Assembly: GCA_961205875.1 (NCBI GenBank) | Contig: OY540815.1 | Location: 17,979,638 to 18,043,637 of the forward strand | Length of the DNA: 64,000 bases | From: Sialis fuliginosa | Lineage: Eukaryota; Arthropoda; Insecta; Megaloptera; Sialidae | Direction of reading: 5' to 3' | Part shown: piece by piece, positions 44,753-56,405 of the stretch | Layout of the letters: every line of letters begins with the position of its first letter | How positions within the stretch are numbered: the stretch's first letter is position 1 | The notes under the pieces: generated by a model | What the model was told of the DNA's origin: nothing | Database searches by the model: none | The model's input: only the letters and a program-made list of their open reading frames with translations | Made by a program: the position numbers and the translations under genes

Positions 44753-45116
44753 TGAAGTGTGTCCTGTAAATATACCAGCAAACTTTCAGAAATTGTCGAG
44801 GATATTAAAAGAATCGATTTTGTCATAAAAGTAAAAAAAAAACCCGCGGGCCTTTCGGTTGAAATTTTTTGTATCTTGGGGAAATGATAATTCAAAGTGC
44901 AATGATAAAAACTTGTAATGGGTGCAACCTTCGAAGATCCACAATTCCTGCTCAAGGGAGCAGCCAAACATTTTAAATAATTTATACTGACTTGCATAAT
45001 TATTTTGTGTTTAGATTTAATTTTTATCATTTGAGAAAATTCGCAAAGAATAAAAAGTACTTAATCTCCTCGACAACTCCTGAAAGATTGTCGATATATT
45101 TACGGGACATCCTGTA
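44753..45116. mobile_element. Inverted-repeat element with CAGGATGTCCCG-type end
   Basis: The left arm (about 44760-44811) and right arm (45055-45116) are inverse: TGTAAATATACCAGCAAACT and, from the right, CGTAAATATATCGACAATCT, followed in both by TTTCAG and TTGTCGAGGA words. The right terminus, TACAGGATGTCCCG on the minus strand, resembles mariner-like MITE ends. It abuts R4 copy C. The interior has a GC-rich patch (AACCCGCGGGCCTTTCGG). The 121-codon minus-strand frame through it has no known domain. Confidence 0.65.
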
Positions 45117-45381
45117 TATTCATATATTAGTGACTAACATCACTCTTAAACAAATCTTGATAAATCAACTTTTATTACCTTAAAAAAATTCACTACTTAA
45201 AAAACCAAATATTGATATATTTTTTATATCTAATTATTTTCGTATAATTAAATCCCTTACTCTATACTGACTATTTTGCCATGATGTGTGTCGGTCTGTC
45301 TGTATACTCAAAATGGACCATACATCGAATAGTGAAATATATTTAGGATCAATGTTCTTCATGGAAGAAAACCTCTTATTT
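45117..45381. other. AT-rich stretch with an old repeat phrase
   Basis: 45285-45325 carries TCGGTCTGTCTGTATACTC and AAAATGGACCATAC, related to 40708-40770. No boundaries are visible. Confidence 0.35.
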
Positions 45382-45383
45382 TT

Positions 45384-45418
45384 TAAAACAATCTTACAAC
45401 CGGAAACGGATGTTTACT
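45384..45418 (+). repeat. R12 repeat fragment, second copy
   Basis: AAAACAATCTTACAACCGGAA and CGGATGTTTAC match 34021-34058 with few changes. Confidence 0.5.
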
Positions 45419-46192
45419 GTATTTTTTTTAATTTTCAAATATGTTGTAATTAATATTATTATCTATAATTTATGTTTTATTCATTTTAAAAGAAATAATT
45501 GTTTTTTTTTTAATTATTTTTTAAATGGTTCATAACAAAAAAATATTGTTATTGGTAAAAGTTGTAGAGAACGATCATTTCTACAATTTGTCTCATTAAA
45601 TTTTTTTCTCTCAGTTAGCCAGAAATATTTGGTTTGTATAACTAGACACGCAGACTCAGTACTGCGTATAAGAAAGTCCCGTGATACTCATAATAACATA
45701 CGAAACAATGTGTACCTAAAATATATGCTACTTATACCCAGAAGTCTCGAAAAGGAAAAAGTGATTGCATATCGTACGTAATTAATGATATCACTGAACT
45801 CATATTCCATAATGAAAATTTTATTTAATTGAATTGGTGAAATCAAAGAGTGGGGGGTCTTTTATAATTACACAATACCTTTGAAAAGACAATAAGATTT
45901 TAATTTGCTTTGTGTTCATTCACGAGCTGTATTTTTTTGTAATTACTTGATTGACTTTGATCAATATAATTATTTATTAATTTAAAAACACGCTACAAAG
46001 CAAAATATAAGTAAAAAATAATTATCATTAATTTGCTTACTCATTTCATTTTTATTGTTTAATGTCGATAATAAATATAAAGAAAATATTAAAATGAGGT
46101 CATTAATTAATGAAGGAAAATAACTATCTCATATAAAATTATTTTTGATACATAATTTAAAAGAAACTAACTAATAAATAGTTATATAAAAA
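45419..46192. other. AT-rich stretch, nothing recognised
   Basis: Plain sequence between repeats, with several TTAATTA-type words near 45965-46120. Confidence 0.4.
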
Positions 46193-46193
46193 T

Positions 46194-46705
46194 TAGACCT
46201 GGTGTTATCCGGGGATATAAAAGAGTGAACAACGAGCTTTGATTAGTTGATTCATGGAATTTCTGGTGGAATGTACCAGAAATTTGAAGCCTGTAAGGAA
46301 GTGAGAAAGAAGTAACCAGTGGTTGGGTAGCCTAGTCACTAGTTTCTATCTCTTTCTAGTTACTTCTTTCTCACTTCCTTACACGCTTAAAAAATGACAT
46401 TCTTTTAATTTCTGGTACATTCCACCAGAAGTTCCATGAATCAACCAATCAAAGCTCGTTTTTTGGTCATACGTAAACGCTCCCATTGTCTTCACTTATC
46501 CCTAACTATTTACGAAGATATCTCTCCAACTTTTTTTTTCTGACTTCATGAAATTTACACAAAATATCCACAAATTATACACCTACAGCTTCCTCGTAAA
46601 ACAATATTCATAAGTGAAAACTGGAATAAAATCCGTTCAGTAGTTACTAATAAAATCGTCTAGGTACAGACAGACAGACACGGTGAGGAATTTTATTTTA
46701 TATTA
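46194..46705 (+). repeat. R3 element, copy 3, interrupted by a palindrome
   Basis: Starts TTAGACCTGGTGTTATCC and GGGGATATAAA. After the palindrome at 46232-46459 it resumes with CCTAACTATTTACGAAGATA, AGTGAAAACTGGAATAAAA and a CAGACAGACAGACACGG tail. Block order matches copies 1 and 2. The CACTA end is not preserved. Confidence 0.6.
46232..46459. mobile_element. Palindromic MITE-like insertion, 228 bp
   Basis: The left arm (46232-46318) and right arm (46359-46459) are inverse: ACGAGCTTTGATTAGTTGAT with ATCAACCAATCAAAGCTCGT, then TTCTGGTGGAATGTACCAGA and CTTCCTTAC/GTAAGGAAG blocks. The right arm has about 15 extra bases (CGCTTAAAAAATGACATTC). It sits inside R3 copy 3. No clear target duplication. 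Confidence 0.78.
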
Positions 46706-46709
46706 TGAA

Positions 46710-47294
46710 CAAGGTGTTAGGTACAAAATATTCTGGAAAATCTATACTTCTTGTTATTAATAAATAAAATTAATATAAGACAGTATGTTCAAAAATCTAT
46801 AACGTTTATATACATCGATATCTTAACAAAAATTAAAATTATCAGTATCAACAAACAAGAAGTAGATCAAACAAAAATATTTTATCAATAGTATAGGCAC
46901 TTTATCCAAAATGGTCGATCTGAATAAATATAGACAAGTGTACAAAAATGAAGCAATTATACAAATAAAAATTAAAAACGACTTTGACAACGATATTTAT
47001 TTTGTATCAGAATATGTTGAACCACTTATCTTATACATACTATAAGTACCTAATGCAGAAATAGGAATTTTGATAAAAATATCTATTCTAATCTTATACC
47101 CTGAATTCATTTATGTCGGTATGTCGGTAGATTGTGTAATTTAAATACTACGATATAAAGGTATTTTTTATATTAAGGGTCTAAGCCTCAGAATGTTCTA
47201 TTCCGAGAGAAATCTAGTGAATGTTTACTCTTATGCCAATTTTGGAATTTTTCGAATATTTTTTTTAAAGTTTAATATTTATTTTTTTATTTAC
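46710..47294. other. AT-rich stretch, nothing recognised
   Basis: Plain sequence. Small words such as GGTCTAAGCCTCAGAATG (47180) have no partner in the window. Confidence 0.4.
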
Positions 47295-47564
47295 AGCTAA
47301 TTTGCATTTGTATTAAATATAAATGACAACACACTCACAGATGTAGAAAATGAAATCGTAGATATGATAACCTTGACGCATACGCGATAAGTACAATCAG
47401 CGACTTAAAATAAGTGCTGCCAAGTGTACCTCATAAAATGCATAGCATTTACATTATTATACACTGTGTTAAAATATCGAGCAATTTTATAACAATTTCA
47501 CACCTAGCAGATAGCGTTAGCTGGAAGCTTATTTGCATTTGCACTCAAGCAAATTCTTTATAAT
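47295..47564. mobile_element. R4 element, copy D
   Basis: Interior and right end match copy A: TTAAATATAAATGACAACA, CTTGACGCATACGCGATAAG, CGACTTAAAATAAG, CAGATAGCGTTAGCTGGAAG and CAAATTCTTTATAATTAG. The GGTATTATAAAG left end is replaced by AT-rich sequence. It shows that the central sequence is conserved in some copies and not only the ends. Confidence 0.7.
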
Positions 47565-48481
47565 TAGAAAATTAAAACAAATACAAAAACTCTGTGTTAT
47601 TACGCCATATAGAAAACATTAAATAAAACCCCTTTATCTGGCGCCTAATTGTAAATCAAATATATAAATAACAAATGACAAATATTATATTTACGGCAAC
47701 ACTATATAAATAAAACAGATCGTCTTCCATATGTTGACATTTTTAAAGTAAAAAATACCTTTTCTTACGTTAAATACAAACGTTTATTTTATACTTTTAT
47801 CAGTACATAGACCATATGTTCTATGATGAAATACACTAAACGTATAAACATTGTTATCTATTTGTCAATACAATACTTCTTTCCTTAGAGTTCACTAAAA
47901 CAAACATTATATTCTGTCGTAATGTTGGCAATAGATTGTTATTAAAGAAGCAAGGTCGGGAATATTAATGTTATGTACATTTTTTTCGCTTAATTAAGAT
48001 AATTAAATAGTCATGTGTATTTCACAAAACATAGTTTCTTTTAACCTAAAATTCAGCATAATGAGTACTTTTGTGATTTGCTAAATAATTTTTTTTAAAA
48101 CGTTTTATAAATTCTTCAATAAAATATGTTTTTATTGAATAAAAAGATAATCTTATCAAATGAAATTTTTTATACATAAGTTAATAATTCGTGTAAAAAA
48201 TTGTTTACATTATCATATCATATATATGTCATCATACAATAAACATATATATGTATGTACTTGAAATGTCATCTATATTTACAAAACTAAATTAATTCAA
48301 TGTTGGTGTTAGTACTATACAAATAAATAAATCTATAAAAATGTTTGAAAAATTATTATTTTATGTATGTTATTTATATTGAATTGTTCATATCAGAGAT
48401 TTAAAATTATAAATTAAGGGGTTACTTCCAGAATTTTCATTACACAAAAGATATAATATATTTATATATGTATATAATATA
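47565..48481. other. AT-rich stretch, nothing recognised
   Basis: Plain AT-rich sequence with a (TATA)/(CATATA) run near 48230-48260 and 48445-48480. Confidence 0.45.
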
Positions 48482-48645
48482 TTTGACACCTATATTGGTC
48501 GATTGTCATCAAATCACGCTGTAAGACAGTTAAATGTATATAGATTAAAATATTCAGAAATCAATCAACAAATGTTTTTAATTCAGTACATTTAAATAAA
48601 TAATAGCCATTACTGGGGTCATATCCAAGACTGGTGCCAGTACCT
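48482..48645 (+). mobile_element. R1 element, copy 6, right end only
   Basis: TTTGACACCTATATTGGTCG through GGTCATATCCAAGACTGG to GTGCCAGTACCT followed by TA. The left two-thirds is absent. Confidence 0.78.
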
Positions 48646-50879
48646 TATGTCAGTTTTCATTATGTTCCAGTATGCCAAACGATAAATTGTTTATTGATAT
48701 TTTGGAATACATCAAGGATTGTTTTTACCATAACACCACAGAATACTTGAAATGCTAAAATCGTTCATAGTATTACAAAATCTAAATAACATAGAAGATT
48801 CAATTTTTCGCTTTAAAGCAAATCAGATAAAAAGCAAACAATTCTTATTCCGTATAATTTTCTTATAATTAACATCTCACAGCTCAAATAATAATACAGA
48901 TAAAAGTTTTATAACAAGAAATAAAATCTAAAAATAAATCTTCACGTTAATTTATAGTTACGGATAACTACAACAAGAATAAAGATTAACAAGAAACAAA
49001 AAGTTTTGCTGCATTAAGAACAAAAAAGAAATTGTTTTTAATTTATTATCTGTAACGCTACATTACTTTGGACCGCATCTATCCAATAAAAAACAATTTT
49101 CAAAACTGAAATGATATATTACTTATTTAGTAACTTTCGTAACGAATTAAAAAAATAATGCATCAGTGTTCGGTAAAATTTATGAGAAAAATTACTGTAA
49201 CTGTTATTAGTTTTTAATTATAATTTTCCATTTACTACTTTAAATCTTTCAGCATCATTAATAATGAAATACTAGATTTTTCATTGTTTCTTGGGGCAAA
49301 AAGGTACATTTTAAAGTCATAAATAATTTCTTAAATTAAATTTTAAGTTACTAACTCACTATTCAATATTTCTAACCCTCACAAATGAACCACATTTATT
49401 CATTTAAAATTATCATTGTTTTTCATTCGCACATATCAACAAATAATAATTTTTAAATGCCATTTATATTTACAACCAAATATACACATTACTACAAAGT
49501 TTTCATTTATATTAGTTTTTAAAACCCAAGGCGTAATAAATATCTATAAAAGTATCTCTTTATTTATTGTAATGTCAGGAAAAAATAAAAACAATAAAAT
49601 CAAAAACTTCAACACAGATAAATCATCGCTAAAGAAGTTTTATTTTTACATCGATAAGCTATTAAAGAATGAATGTATTTGACACTTAATTTTTCTCAAG
49701 ATGAAATAAAAATCATTTCCAGCATACACACATTTAGAATATAGAATATTTATGTAAATAAATAACATCGTAAGGAATTTTTACAGTCCTAATTTTCTTA
49801 TCAATTTATGTCTATTTGTTTCTAGTATGTCAGTAGTGACTCTTAGGAAATATTAAATTCAATTTTTAGTTGAGTGTAAAATGGTTTAAGCATAATAAAC
49901 ATAAATTATACAAATAAGTATAAATTAGGAGATTTTAATTATTTGGTACCAAAAAGTGTGTGATGTTTTTTTTTCAACTACACTTATTTTATCTTAAACT
50001 ACCTAATTATAATTTATATATGTATGAAGAAAATAGAATACTGAATCGTTGCCAATGACTTTTATTTTACTATGGTACAATTTCTCGCATTATGGAACTT
50101 TATTTGAATAAATAAATATGTTTCCCTCTTCACTATCTTCAAGGTTTTGATTCACTTTCTAGAAAAATATGTATATATACGTAAAATAATTTATACATAA
50201 GATTTCTTAATGTGTACATTGTAATGTAATATATGACGAAACGTTAACCGAGAAAATTATAAGCATGAAAATGAGGTATATAAGAAAGAAGTATACATTA
50301 TTAAATCATATTATATTCTCAGAAATATTTTTTTAATATAATTTTTTATGTTTTTGTTAACACACACTTTCATACTTTCAGTTTCTATCAAAGAACAGCC
50401 TTCTCTAAAAGAAACATTTTTAATTTATAAAGTACAATACAAATTATATCAATTCTAAAAATAAGTATTACATTTTCTTATTTTCGCATCAAATACAAAA
50501 ATTATAAAATAACCCTTTTGCGTCTGAACAATTTAGCAATTTACAAGTAGCTAAAAATAATCACTGTTGAGTACATCAGTACCTAAAACAGACATGTGGT
50601 AACGCAATATCTTTATGATATATGTAATAATATTCAGAATTATTGAGCACGATTAATTTGCATACGCTAATAACTCGTTCAAACATTAACATAAAATCAA
50701 TATCACATTCACGAGTGCTGGATTTTTAATCACTTTGCGATTCAAATGTGCATTTTTTTCGTATATGTGCTGTCATTATAAAAATACCACAAATTCAGAA
50801 AGTGAATTTTATTTTTTGAATACATGAAATAATAATTGTTGTGATTAGAGTTATATACATACGTATACAGTGTATTCCA
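48646..50879. other. Long AT-rich unique stretch
   Basis: The longest run without recognisable elements. Base composition is extreme and frames (such as 49416-49682) are low in complexity. No splice pair with an open frame and no RNA gene is seen. Consistent with deep intron or intergenic DNA. Confidence 0.5.
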
Positions 50880-51424
50880 AGTTGATTAAGACATAGAACC
50901 ACTGAACCGATATTAATGAAACTTGGTCGGATGGTTGAGTAGTCTGGCTTGTCGTGTGTAAGGGGGAGGGATGAATTCCCAAAATATTTATTTTTTTCAA
51001 GAATATTACGTGAAAATTGTATAGAATTTTTTTAGAGCATTCAATTTCCTATAATATACATATTACATAGGTCTACAACGTTTGTTATAAAAAATATATT
51101 AAAAATATTTCAATTTGTTTTAAAAATGTATCATTTTTTTTTTAATTGATATTTACTTTGACATATTAAATGTCATGTTGACGTTTTAATGTCATTTTGA
51201 CGTTTGCATAAATTTAGATTTAGATTGAAATTCTCAAAAATTAAAAATATACGAAAAAATAATCACGTGCGTCTTAAGAAAAATTTCGAACTAATATTTC
51301 TTATTAAAACTGTATCAAAATTAAATGGTTAACCAAATTATTTAAAAAATATTTCAATAATTAACTACCTTTGGTGAATTTAGCACGAGGAAGCACTGTG
51401 CATTTACCTGGCAGATGTTTTTTT
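50880..51424 (+). repeat. R2 repeat, copy D, near full length
   Basis: Contains ACCACTGAACCGATATTAAT, TCGTGTGTAAGGGGGAGGG, ACGTGAAAATTGTATAGAAT, TATTAAATGTCATGTTGACG (partly duplicated) and the end motif at 51387-51418 (GAGGAAGCACTGTGCATTTA ... GGCAGATG). The order matches copies A and C. Generic transposon phrases and no coding frame. Confidence 0.72.
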
Positions 51425-51639
51425 CTATGCTTGTCAAATACGTCATACAGTTTTATATCATAAATTACCCAATATATTATCGCAATTCCAATTAATTAAA
51501 CTCATTGTCAGCGAAAGAAAAATTACCAAAAATAATATCAAGATGATTACAAACGTAATTAATTGACCATAAATAAGAAAATATGAATTTAGTACTTTTA
51601 CGTGCCACACACACACTTACATATAAGTCATACAGTCAT

Positions 51640-51905
51640 ACGTTCACATGTGTTTGTGTGTATGTATGTGCTACAAAAAGCTAATCCCCCAATGTCAAGC
51701 GCATTGGGTCAACGGCCTTGAGAACACCTGTTACCTCTCTCTCCCTCGTGACCTTTGTGCCGCTCTGATCGGGCCGCCCGAATTCTTAATTAAACTTCAA
51801 CCGGAGTCGATTTCGAGCGACAGTTTTTCGTATATAAATCATGTACACGCACGTACGCACGAACACACGTACACATTCACTCTCGTTATCATTTGGAATG
51901 TATAG
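51640..51905 (+). promoter_or_regulatory. GC-rich island with a TATA-like word
   Basis: A non-repeat island (AGCGCATTGGGTCAACGGCC, CTCTCTCTCCCTCGTGACC, CTGATCGGGCCGCCCG) with an E-box CACCTG (51726), TTAATTAAACTTC and CGTATATAAATCATG (51829-51843). A frame of 85 codons (51648-51905) reads through it (YKKLIPQCQAHWVNGLENTC) but no family is recognised. Its ends run into GT- and ACGC-type simple sequence. Promoter, enhancer or exon are all possible. Confidence 0.3.
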
Positions 51906-54358
51906 TCAAACTTCTACATTACGAACTATATAATTTTTATACTGTTTCTAAATACTGATATCAGTTATCATGTTCTAGCTGTTAAAAGAAGCTATGCCTG
52001 TATTAAAGTTAGTAAATACACAGGTTGCATCAGTAACCTTTGGCCAATCAGCTTGGGCACCCCAGATAACGTATTTCCGGCCTACATGTAGACCGCATAC
52101 GACAAACAGTAATTATTTTTAAATGTATATTTTATTTATTCTATTTTTTGATAATTAGCCTACATTCCAACTGATTTATTTTTAAAATATCTCACGAAGT
52201 AGTAATGGTTTTAGCAGTTTATTTAAAGTTTAGTGCATAAACTAGCATAAAAAGTGAAAATATTCCAAATATTTCTTCGATTTTGTTTTAAATTTTTATT
52301 TTTAGCCAAGCTCTCGTTGGCAGAAGTACTAATTCCTATAGCTTTTAAATAAAGATTAACTAGCGATTCAAATGAAATATTATATAAAATACGTTTTAAA
52401 TTCAGTGTGTTTATTTTAGGGTTCCACCTTTATATCTATGTTTTTCTGTTTTTCCCTTCAAAAGCGAACGAGTTCCAACTCATTAGTGAACTTCAAGAAT
52501 CGTATCTTTGTGTAAATCTAAAAATAAATCTTACATCTAACTAAATAGAACTGCGAATTTCGATACGGAAGAATTACCAATTATACTGAGGTGGATTAAA
52601 CTGTAATTTAATTTTTAGATAGCGTTAAATTGAAAAGAAAATCAAAGGAGTACGAATTCAAGATTATTTTAATGTTTTCTGAAAATTCCACTTTCCTCTC
52701 CATTTTTTCCTGTATATTATGACTTTTTCTGGTGTGTAAATTTTAAAAAGAAGACTGTAGTTTTTTTTTTATTAATTTATAAATTCTCTTCGCAGAAAAT
52801 TGTTAAATTTCTAAAAAAAAAATCGATTTTTAGCGGAGACGAAATTTTCAAATTAATATAAAAAACTAGTCTTTTTTTATATTAAAGCTTGCGCGAATAC
52901 TTATTGTTCTAATAAATTTGACGTTTAAACAATTAATTTGTTTTTATTTATATAATACATAACATATATTTTAATTTTGAAAATATAGTACGATATACAT
53001 ATACATATGATCAAGGTAGTTATAATTAGAATATTTGGCAGAACCCGAATGTGTATTAAATAAGTTATCGGACTAGGGAACCGCCAAAATTTAAATTTGA
53101 TTATTCTTTGTAAAAAATAACTTAATTCTTTTTTTGTAAAAAAAACACGAAATAAATCAGTGTCAACTAAAAACGTTTGATCTATAAGTATAGTATATAT
53201 ACCTACTTTAAGTTACCTACACTTAAGTGATTATAAAATGATAAATATATTTATCTATGTAACTCAATTGTAAACTAAAAATGGAAATAGTATTACCAAC
53301 ATGTCACACAAGACTTACTACGGATATAATATTTTCACCAATGATATCGCTGAGGTCATTAATTTTTATGGGCTATAAAAATAACAAATAACACGTATGC
53401 ATGTTTGAAATATATCTGAATATTTGAGATGTTTTTAAAGTATTTCGTTATTTGAATAGGCATTTTAGTACCTATAACTTTTTAAGCTGCACATCGTATA
53501 AGTATATGTATTCGACACTATACCAATAAAAAATTGAACTGATTTTGTTAATTTGGATAAATTAAATCACACATATCATTTTTTAAGTTTAAAAATCGAT
53601 AATAATTCAATTATAATAATTAATATAAGTACCTACTTTAATTGATTTCTTATCAGATATTTTATCAATTATATTTTTATGTCAAAAAACATGAATACCC
53701 AGAAATACCAATTAAATAATTCTACACGAGTTACTTCTTCATGAACACATGTCAATATTTTTTGTCAAATGCAATTTAGAAGAGAAAATATTTGTTCTCG
53801 GTATTTTCAAATAGGTTTGTAGCACTATCCTACTCTAAACAACGAAACGTTGGTATTTAAACAGCGGTGATTTTACCTGGCGGCTTCAGGTAGCCAAACA
53901 GGTATACGGTTTTAGAGTTTAATAGATCTCTACACAAATAATTCTCGCACAATTTTTGTGTTTGTGATTTCAGATATAATACAGGAAAGATGTTTTCAAT
54001 GGATATTTGTAAATAGCTATATTTGAAATCTTGCCTTCTCAAAACGAATTGTGAATTCCAAATCATGTATTTATTATTCAATTTACATGTATTATAAGAA
54101 AATACTGGCACAATTAATCAGTAGCAGACTAGTGGGGGAGGGGGGAGGTAATGATTAATTTTTTTGGCAGATTTTGAAAAGTAAAAAAATAATTTTAGTG
54201 AAGAAAGATATCGCTAAAATTGTTTGGGGAGCGAACATTCAAACAAAAAAATCAGTATAATTTAAATAAATTCCTTTCTCTGCAAGTGAAAAATTATTTT
54301 ATAATAATTTTACATGTAAAAAGAAAGAACAATTACATTTATTGCAGTCTCAAAAATA
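51906..54358. other. AT-rich stretch with small GC-richer patches
   Basis: 52022-52110 (GGTTGCATCAGTAACC, GGCCAATCAGCTTGGGCACC) is a unique patch with a CCAAT-type word. A minus-strand frame at 53857-54111 ends at a donor-like CAG before GTAAAA (DLLNSKTVYLFGYLKPP before it), with a weak TTTGTGTAG acceptor; too weak to call. The rest is plain. Confidence 0.35.
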
Positions 54359-54622
54359 CTAAACATTTCTAGGGTTAAACCTTCTAAAGACCTGAAAAGA
54401 AAGAAAAATAAATCTGCATGAATATAACAAAAAAATACCCGCAAATCCGAGTTCACGTCTGAATATTGCGATATAAGGGAAATAGGCAATCACCAAAACT
54501 ATGAATAAATTATGAAAATGATACTGGCTCAAATACTGGATGACGTAGGTTTCGAGCAAAAAGAAAATCCCTGACGTTAATAAGATGCAAAGAACTGGTA
54601 CAATGGAAAGAGAGCATTACCC
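54358..54622 (-). other. Hydrophobic open frame of about 84 codons, unidentified
   Basis: On the minus strand an open frame runs from after a stop near 54620 to a stop at 54359. It reads LSIVPVLCILLTSGIFFLLE early and YSCRFIFLSFQVFRRFNPRN at the end. It has three strongly hydrophobic segments separated by polar turns, like a membrane protein fragment (for instance an insect chemoreceptor exon), but no diagnostic motif is seen. Near its end TTTATTTTTCTTTCTTTTCAG is an excellent acceptor, so the hydrophobic run may partly be a pyrimidine tract. No ATG starts the frame. Chance or relic exon. Confidence 0.2.
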
Positions 54623-55078
54623 GGGGGGAGGGGGTCTGTAAATTATGTATGCCGGTTTAGATATGTTCGTGGATAATACATATAACTGAGCAGATAAATA
54701 CAAGATTTTGAAAAGGTTTGGGTATGAGTATAATTAATAATTGTAGCCATTCTTCTTCAAATAACATTCGTATTTCAGGACCAATAAATACTTTTTTTAA
54801 TAGTTCATTTATTTAGGCTCAAGTAAAGCCTGATTTTGTTTACATTAATACGAGTAGTTATTTACGAATAATTCTGAACTATCCCAAACATAATCGAGTG
54901 TTATTTAGAATATATATATAAATAACTTTGAACATCTAAAAATAAAACAGCAATTGTGCCTTTCTAAATATAAATATATACCAAGATTATCTACTATTGT
55001 ATTGTTTTCATGAAGTTTAAAACATATATTTGTATAAATCTATATATGCACACATTAACTGTCATATATGTTTAAAGT
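54623..55078. other. AT-rich stretch, nothing recognised
   Basis: Plain sequence. The G-rich words at 54134-54150 and 54622-54640 are alike and in the same orientation, so they are not TIRs. Confidence 0.4.
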
Positions 55079-55240
55079 CAGTGGTTCTTAACCTTTTGTT
55101 ATCCATGGACTTTAGTAGATAAGTCAGACAGTTTCAATATAGCGCAAAATTCATAGACAACATAACATAATTCAAAACTTCGTAAAGGGATAATATTATA
55201 GCATACATTGATTTTGACGTATATAAGATTGAATTATATA
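55079..55240. repeat. hAT left end without a partner
   Basis: CAGTGGTTCTTAACCTTTTG followed by ATCCATGGAC is a typical start of a hAT element. No inverse end was found downstream, so the element is truncated. It shares its first ten bases with the family at 304 and 16472, then diverges. Confidence 0.5.
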
Positions 55241-55475
55241 CGTTTGACTATACTCGATAAGCAGCATATATTATAAATATTTGCAGTATGTCACCGGATC
55301 GACACACAAATAGGGGTAAAAGACAACACACATTTAGAGTTGGGTTTTGTCATAATTTTGATTTTAAAAAAATAAGTAGGCCTTAATAATTTCCAAAAAA
55401 ACTGATATTTCTACAGGTAATGTGTTTTTTTCTGTTTATCATAATTTGTTATTCAGAATATAAAATTATAACAGA

Positions 55476-55744
55476 CAAATCCCCTAATTATAAAAATGTA
55501 AGAGTTTAGACTTACATATATTTTGATAGCAATGCTATCATCAGAATTTTTAAGACACTAATTCTCTATTGAAACACGTGTAAAAGCCTCTATCACCACC
55601 CAATATCACATCCAATCTTCAGGGTCTCTTTGGGTACCCGATTTACCCCCACTCTAACTCCCTACAAATCGGCCCTGCATATTGGGTGATATATAGAGGC
55701 CTTAAGTCTTAACTTTTACAATTGTATGATTAATAGGGGATTTG
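55476..55744. mobile_element. Inverted-repeat element, 269 bp
   Basis: Ends CAAATCCCCTA and, inverted, CAAATCCCCTATT. Matching continues inward through TAAAAATGTAAGAGTTTAGA against AATTGTAAAAGTTAAGACTT and through CCTCTATCACCACCCAATAT against CCTCTATATATCACCCAATA. The GC-rich central loop has GGGTACCCGATTTACCCCC. No clear target duplication. Confidence 0.62.
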
Positions 55745-56405
55745 TATTTGATAAGTCATAACTGTACTCGTAACAATAGTTTTTGTCTGTTGTTTGATAC
55801 AAAATTAAATTATGATAAAAAATTATTTTTAATGAAGAACAAGAAAATTTGAATTGTTTTTTTAAGCAAATAACGTTATTAATACAATAATATTTTGTAC
55901 AAAGTTATAATTTCTTATACAGGATAACTATTCTAAACAAAATTTGTTTATATGGTAAATAAAAAAGACACATTACCTGAAGAAATATTTTTTTATGATT
56001 GATTATCAAGGCCTACTAAATAAATAATTATTTAAAGGCAAAACTCAACTCAATATATATTTTAGTATTTTACACTTATTCATACGTCGATCCAGGAGCA
56101 CCCTGTATATAATAAAATTAAACATCAAATCCGAAGAGAATAATATATTAAATATTCTCACTACCATATGTGTGGTAAACTAATACGCCAATACAATTCC
56201 CATATCTGTTCTTCATGCCATGCCGTACCAAATGTTATAGAGCAAGTGCATTCAAGAGAATTTATGATAATACTCTATTAATACAATGTAATTCGGAGAA
56301 TATATAGTTATTACACAAACTCAGCGGTTAGACTAAAATGGTTTGTCGAATAGACAAAGCTATGTTTGATTACGGAGTATTTTGCGTTTTAATATCGGTA
56401 CCTAT
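55745..56405. other. AT-rich stretch, nothing recognised
   Basis: 56088-56107 (CGATCCAGGAGCACCCTGTA) ends like a mariner-type terminus without partner. Otherwise plain. Confidence 0.4.

Noticed and set aside
44665..45030. Longest open frame in the window (121 codons, minus strand)
   Set aside because: It runs across the junction of an R4 copy and an inverted-repeat element, has no known domain, and the repeat arms have no coding conservation.
54120..54640. Element bounded by G-rich words at 54134 and 54622
   Set aside because: The two words are in the same orientation, not inverted, and no target duplication fits.
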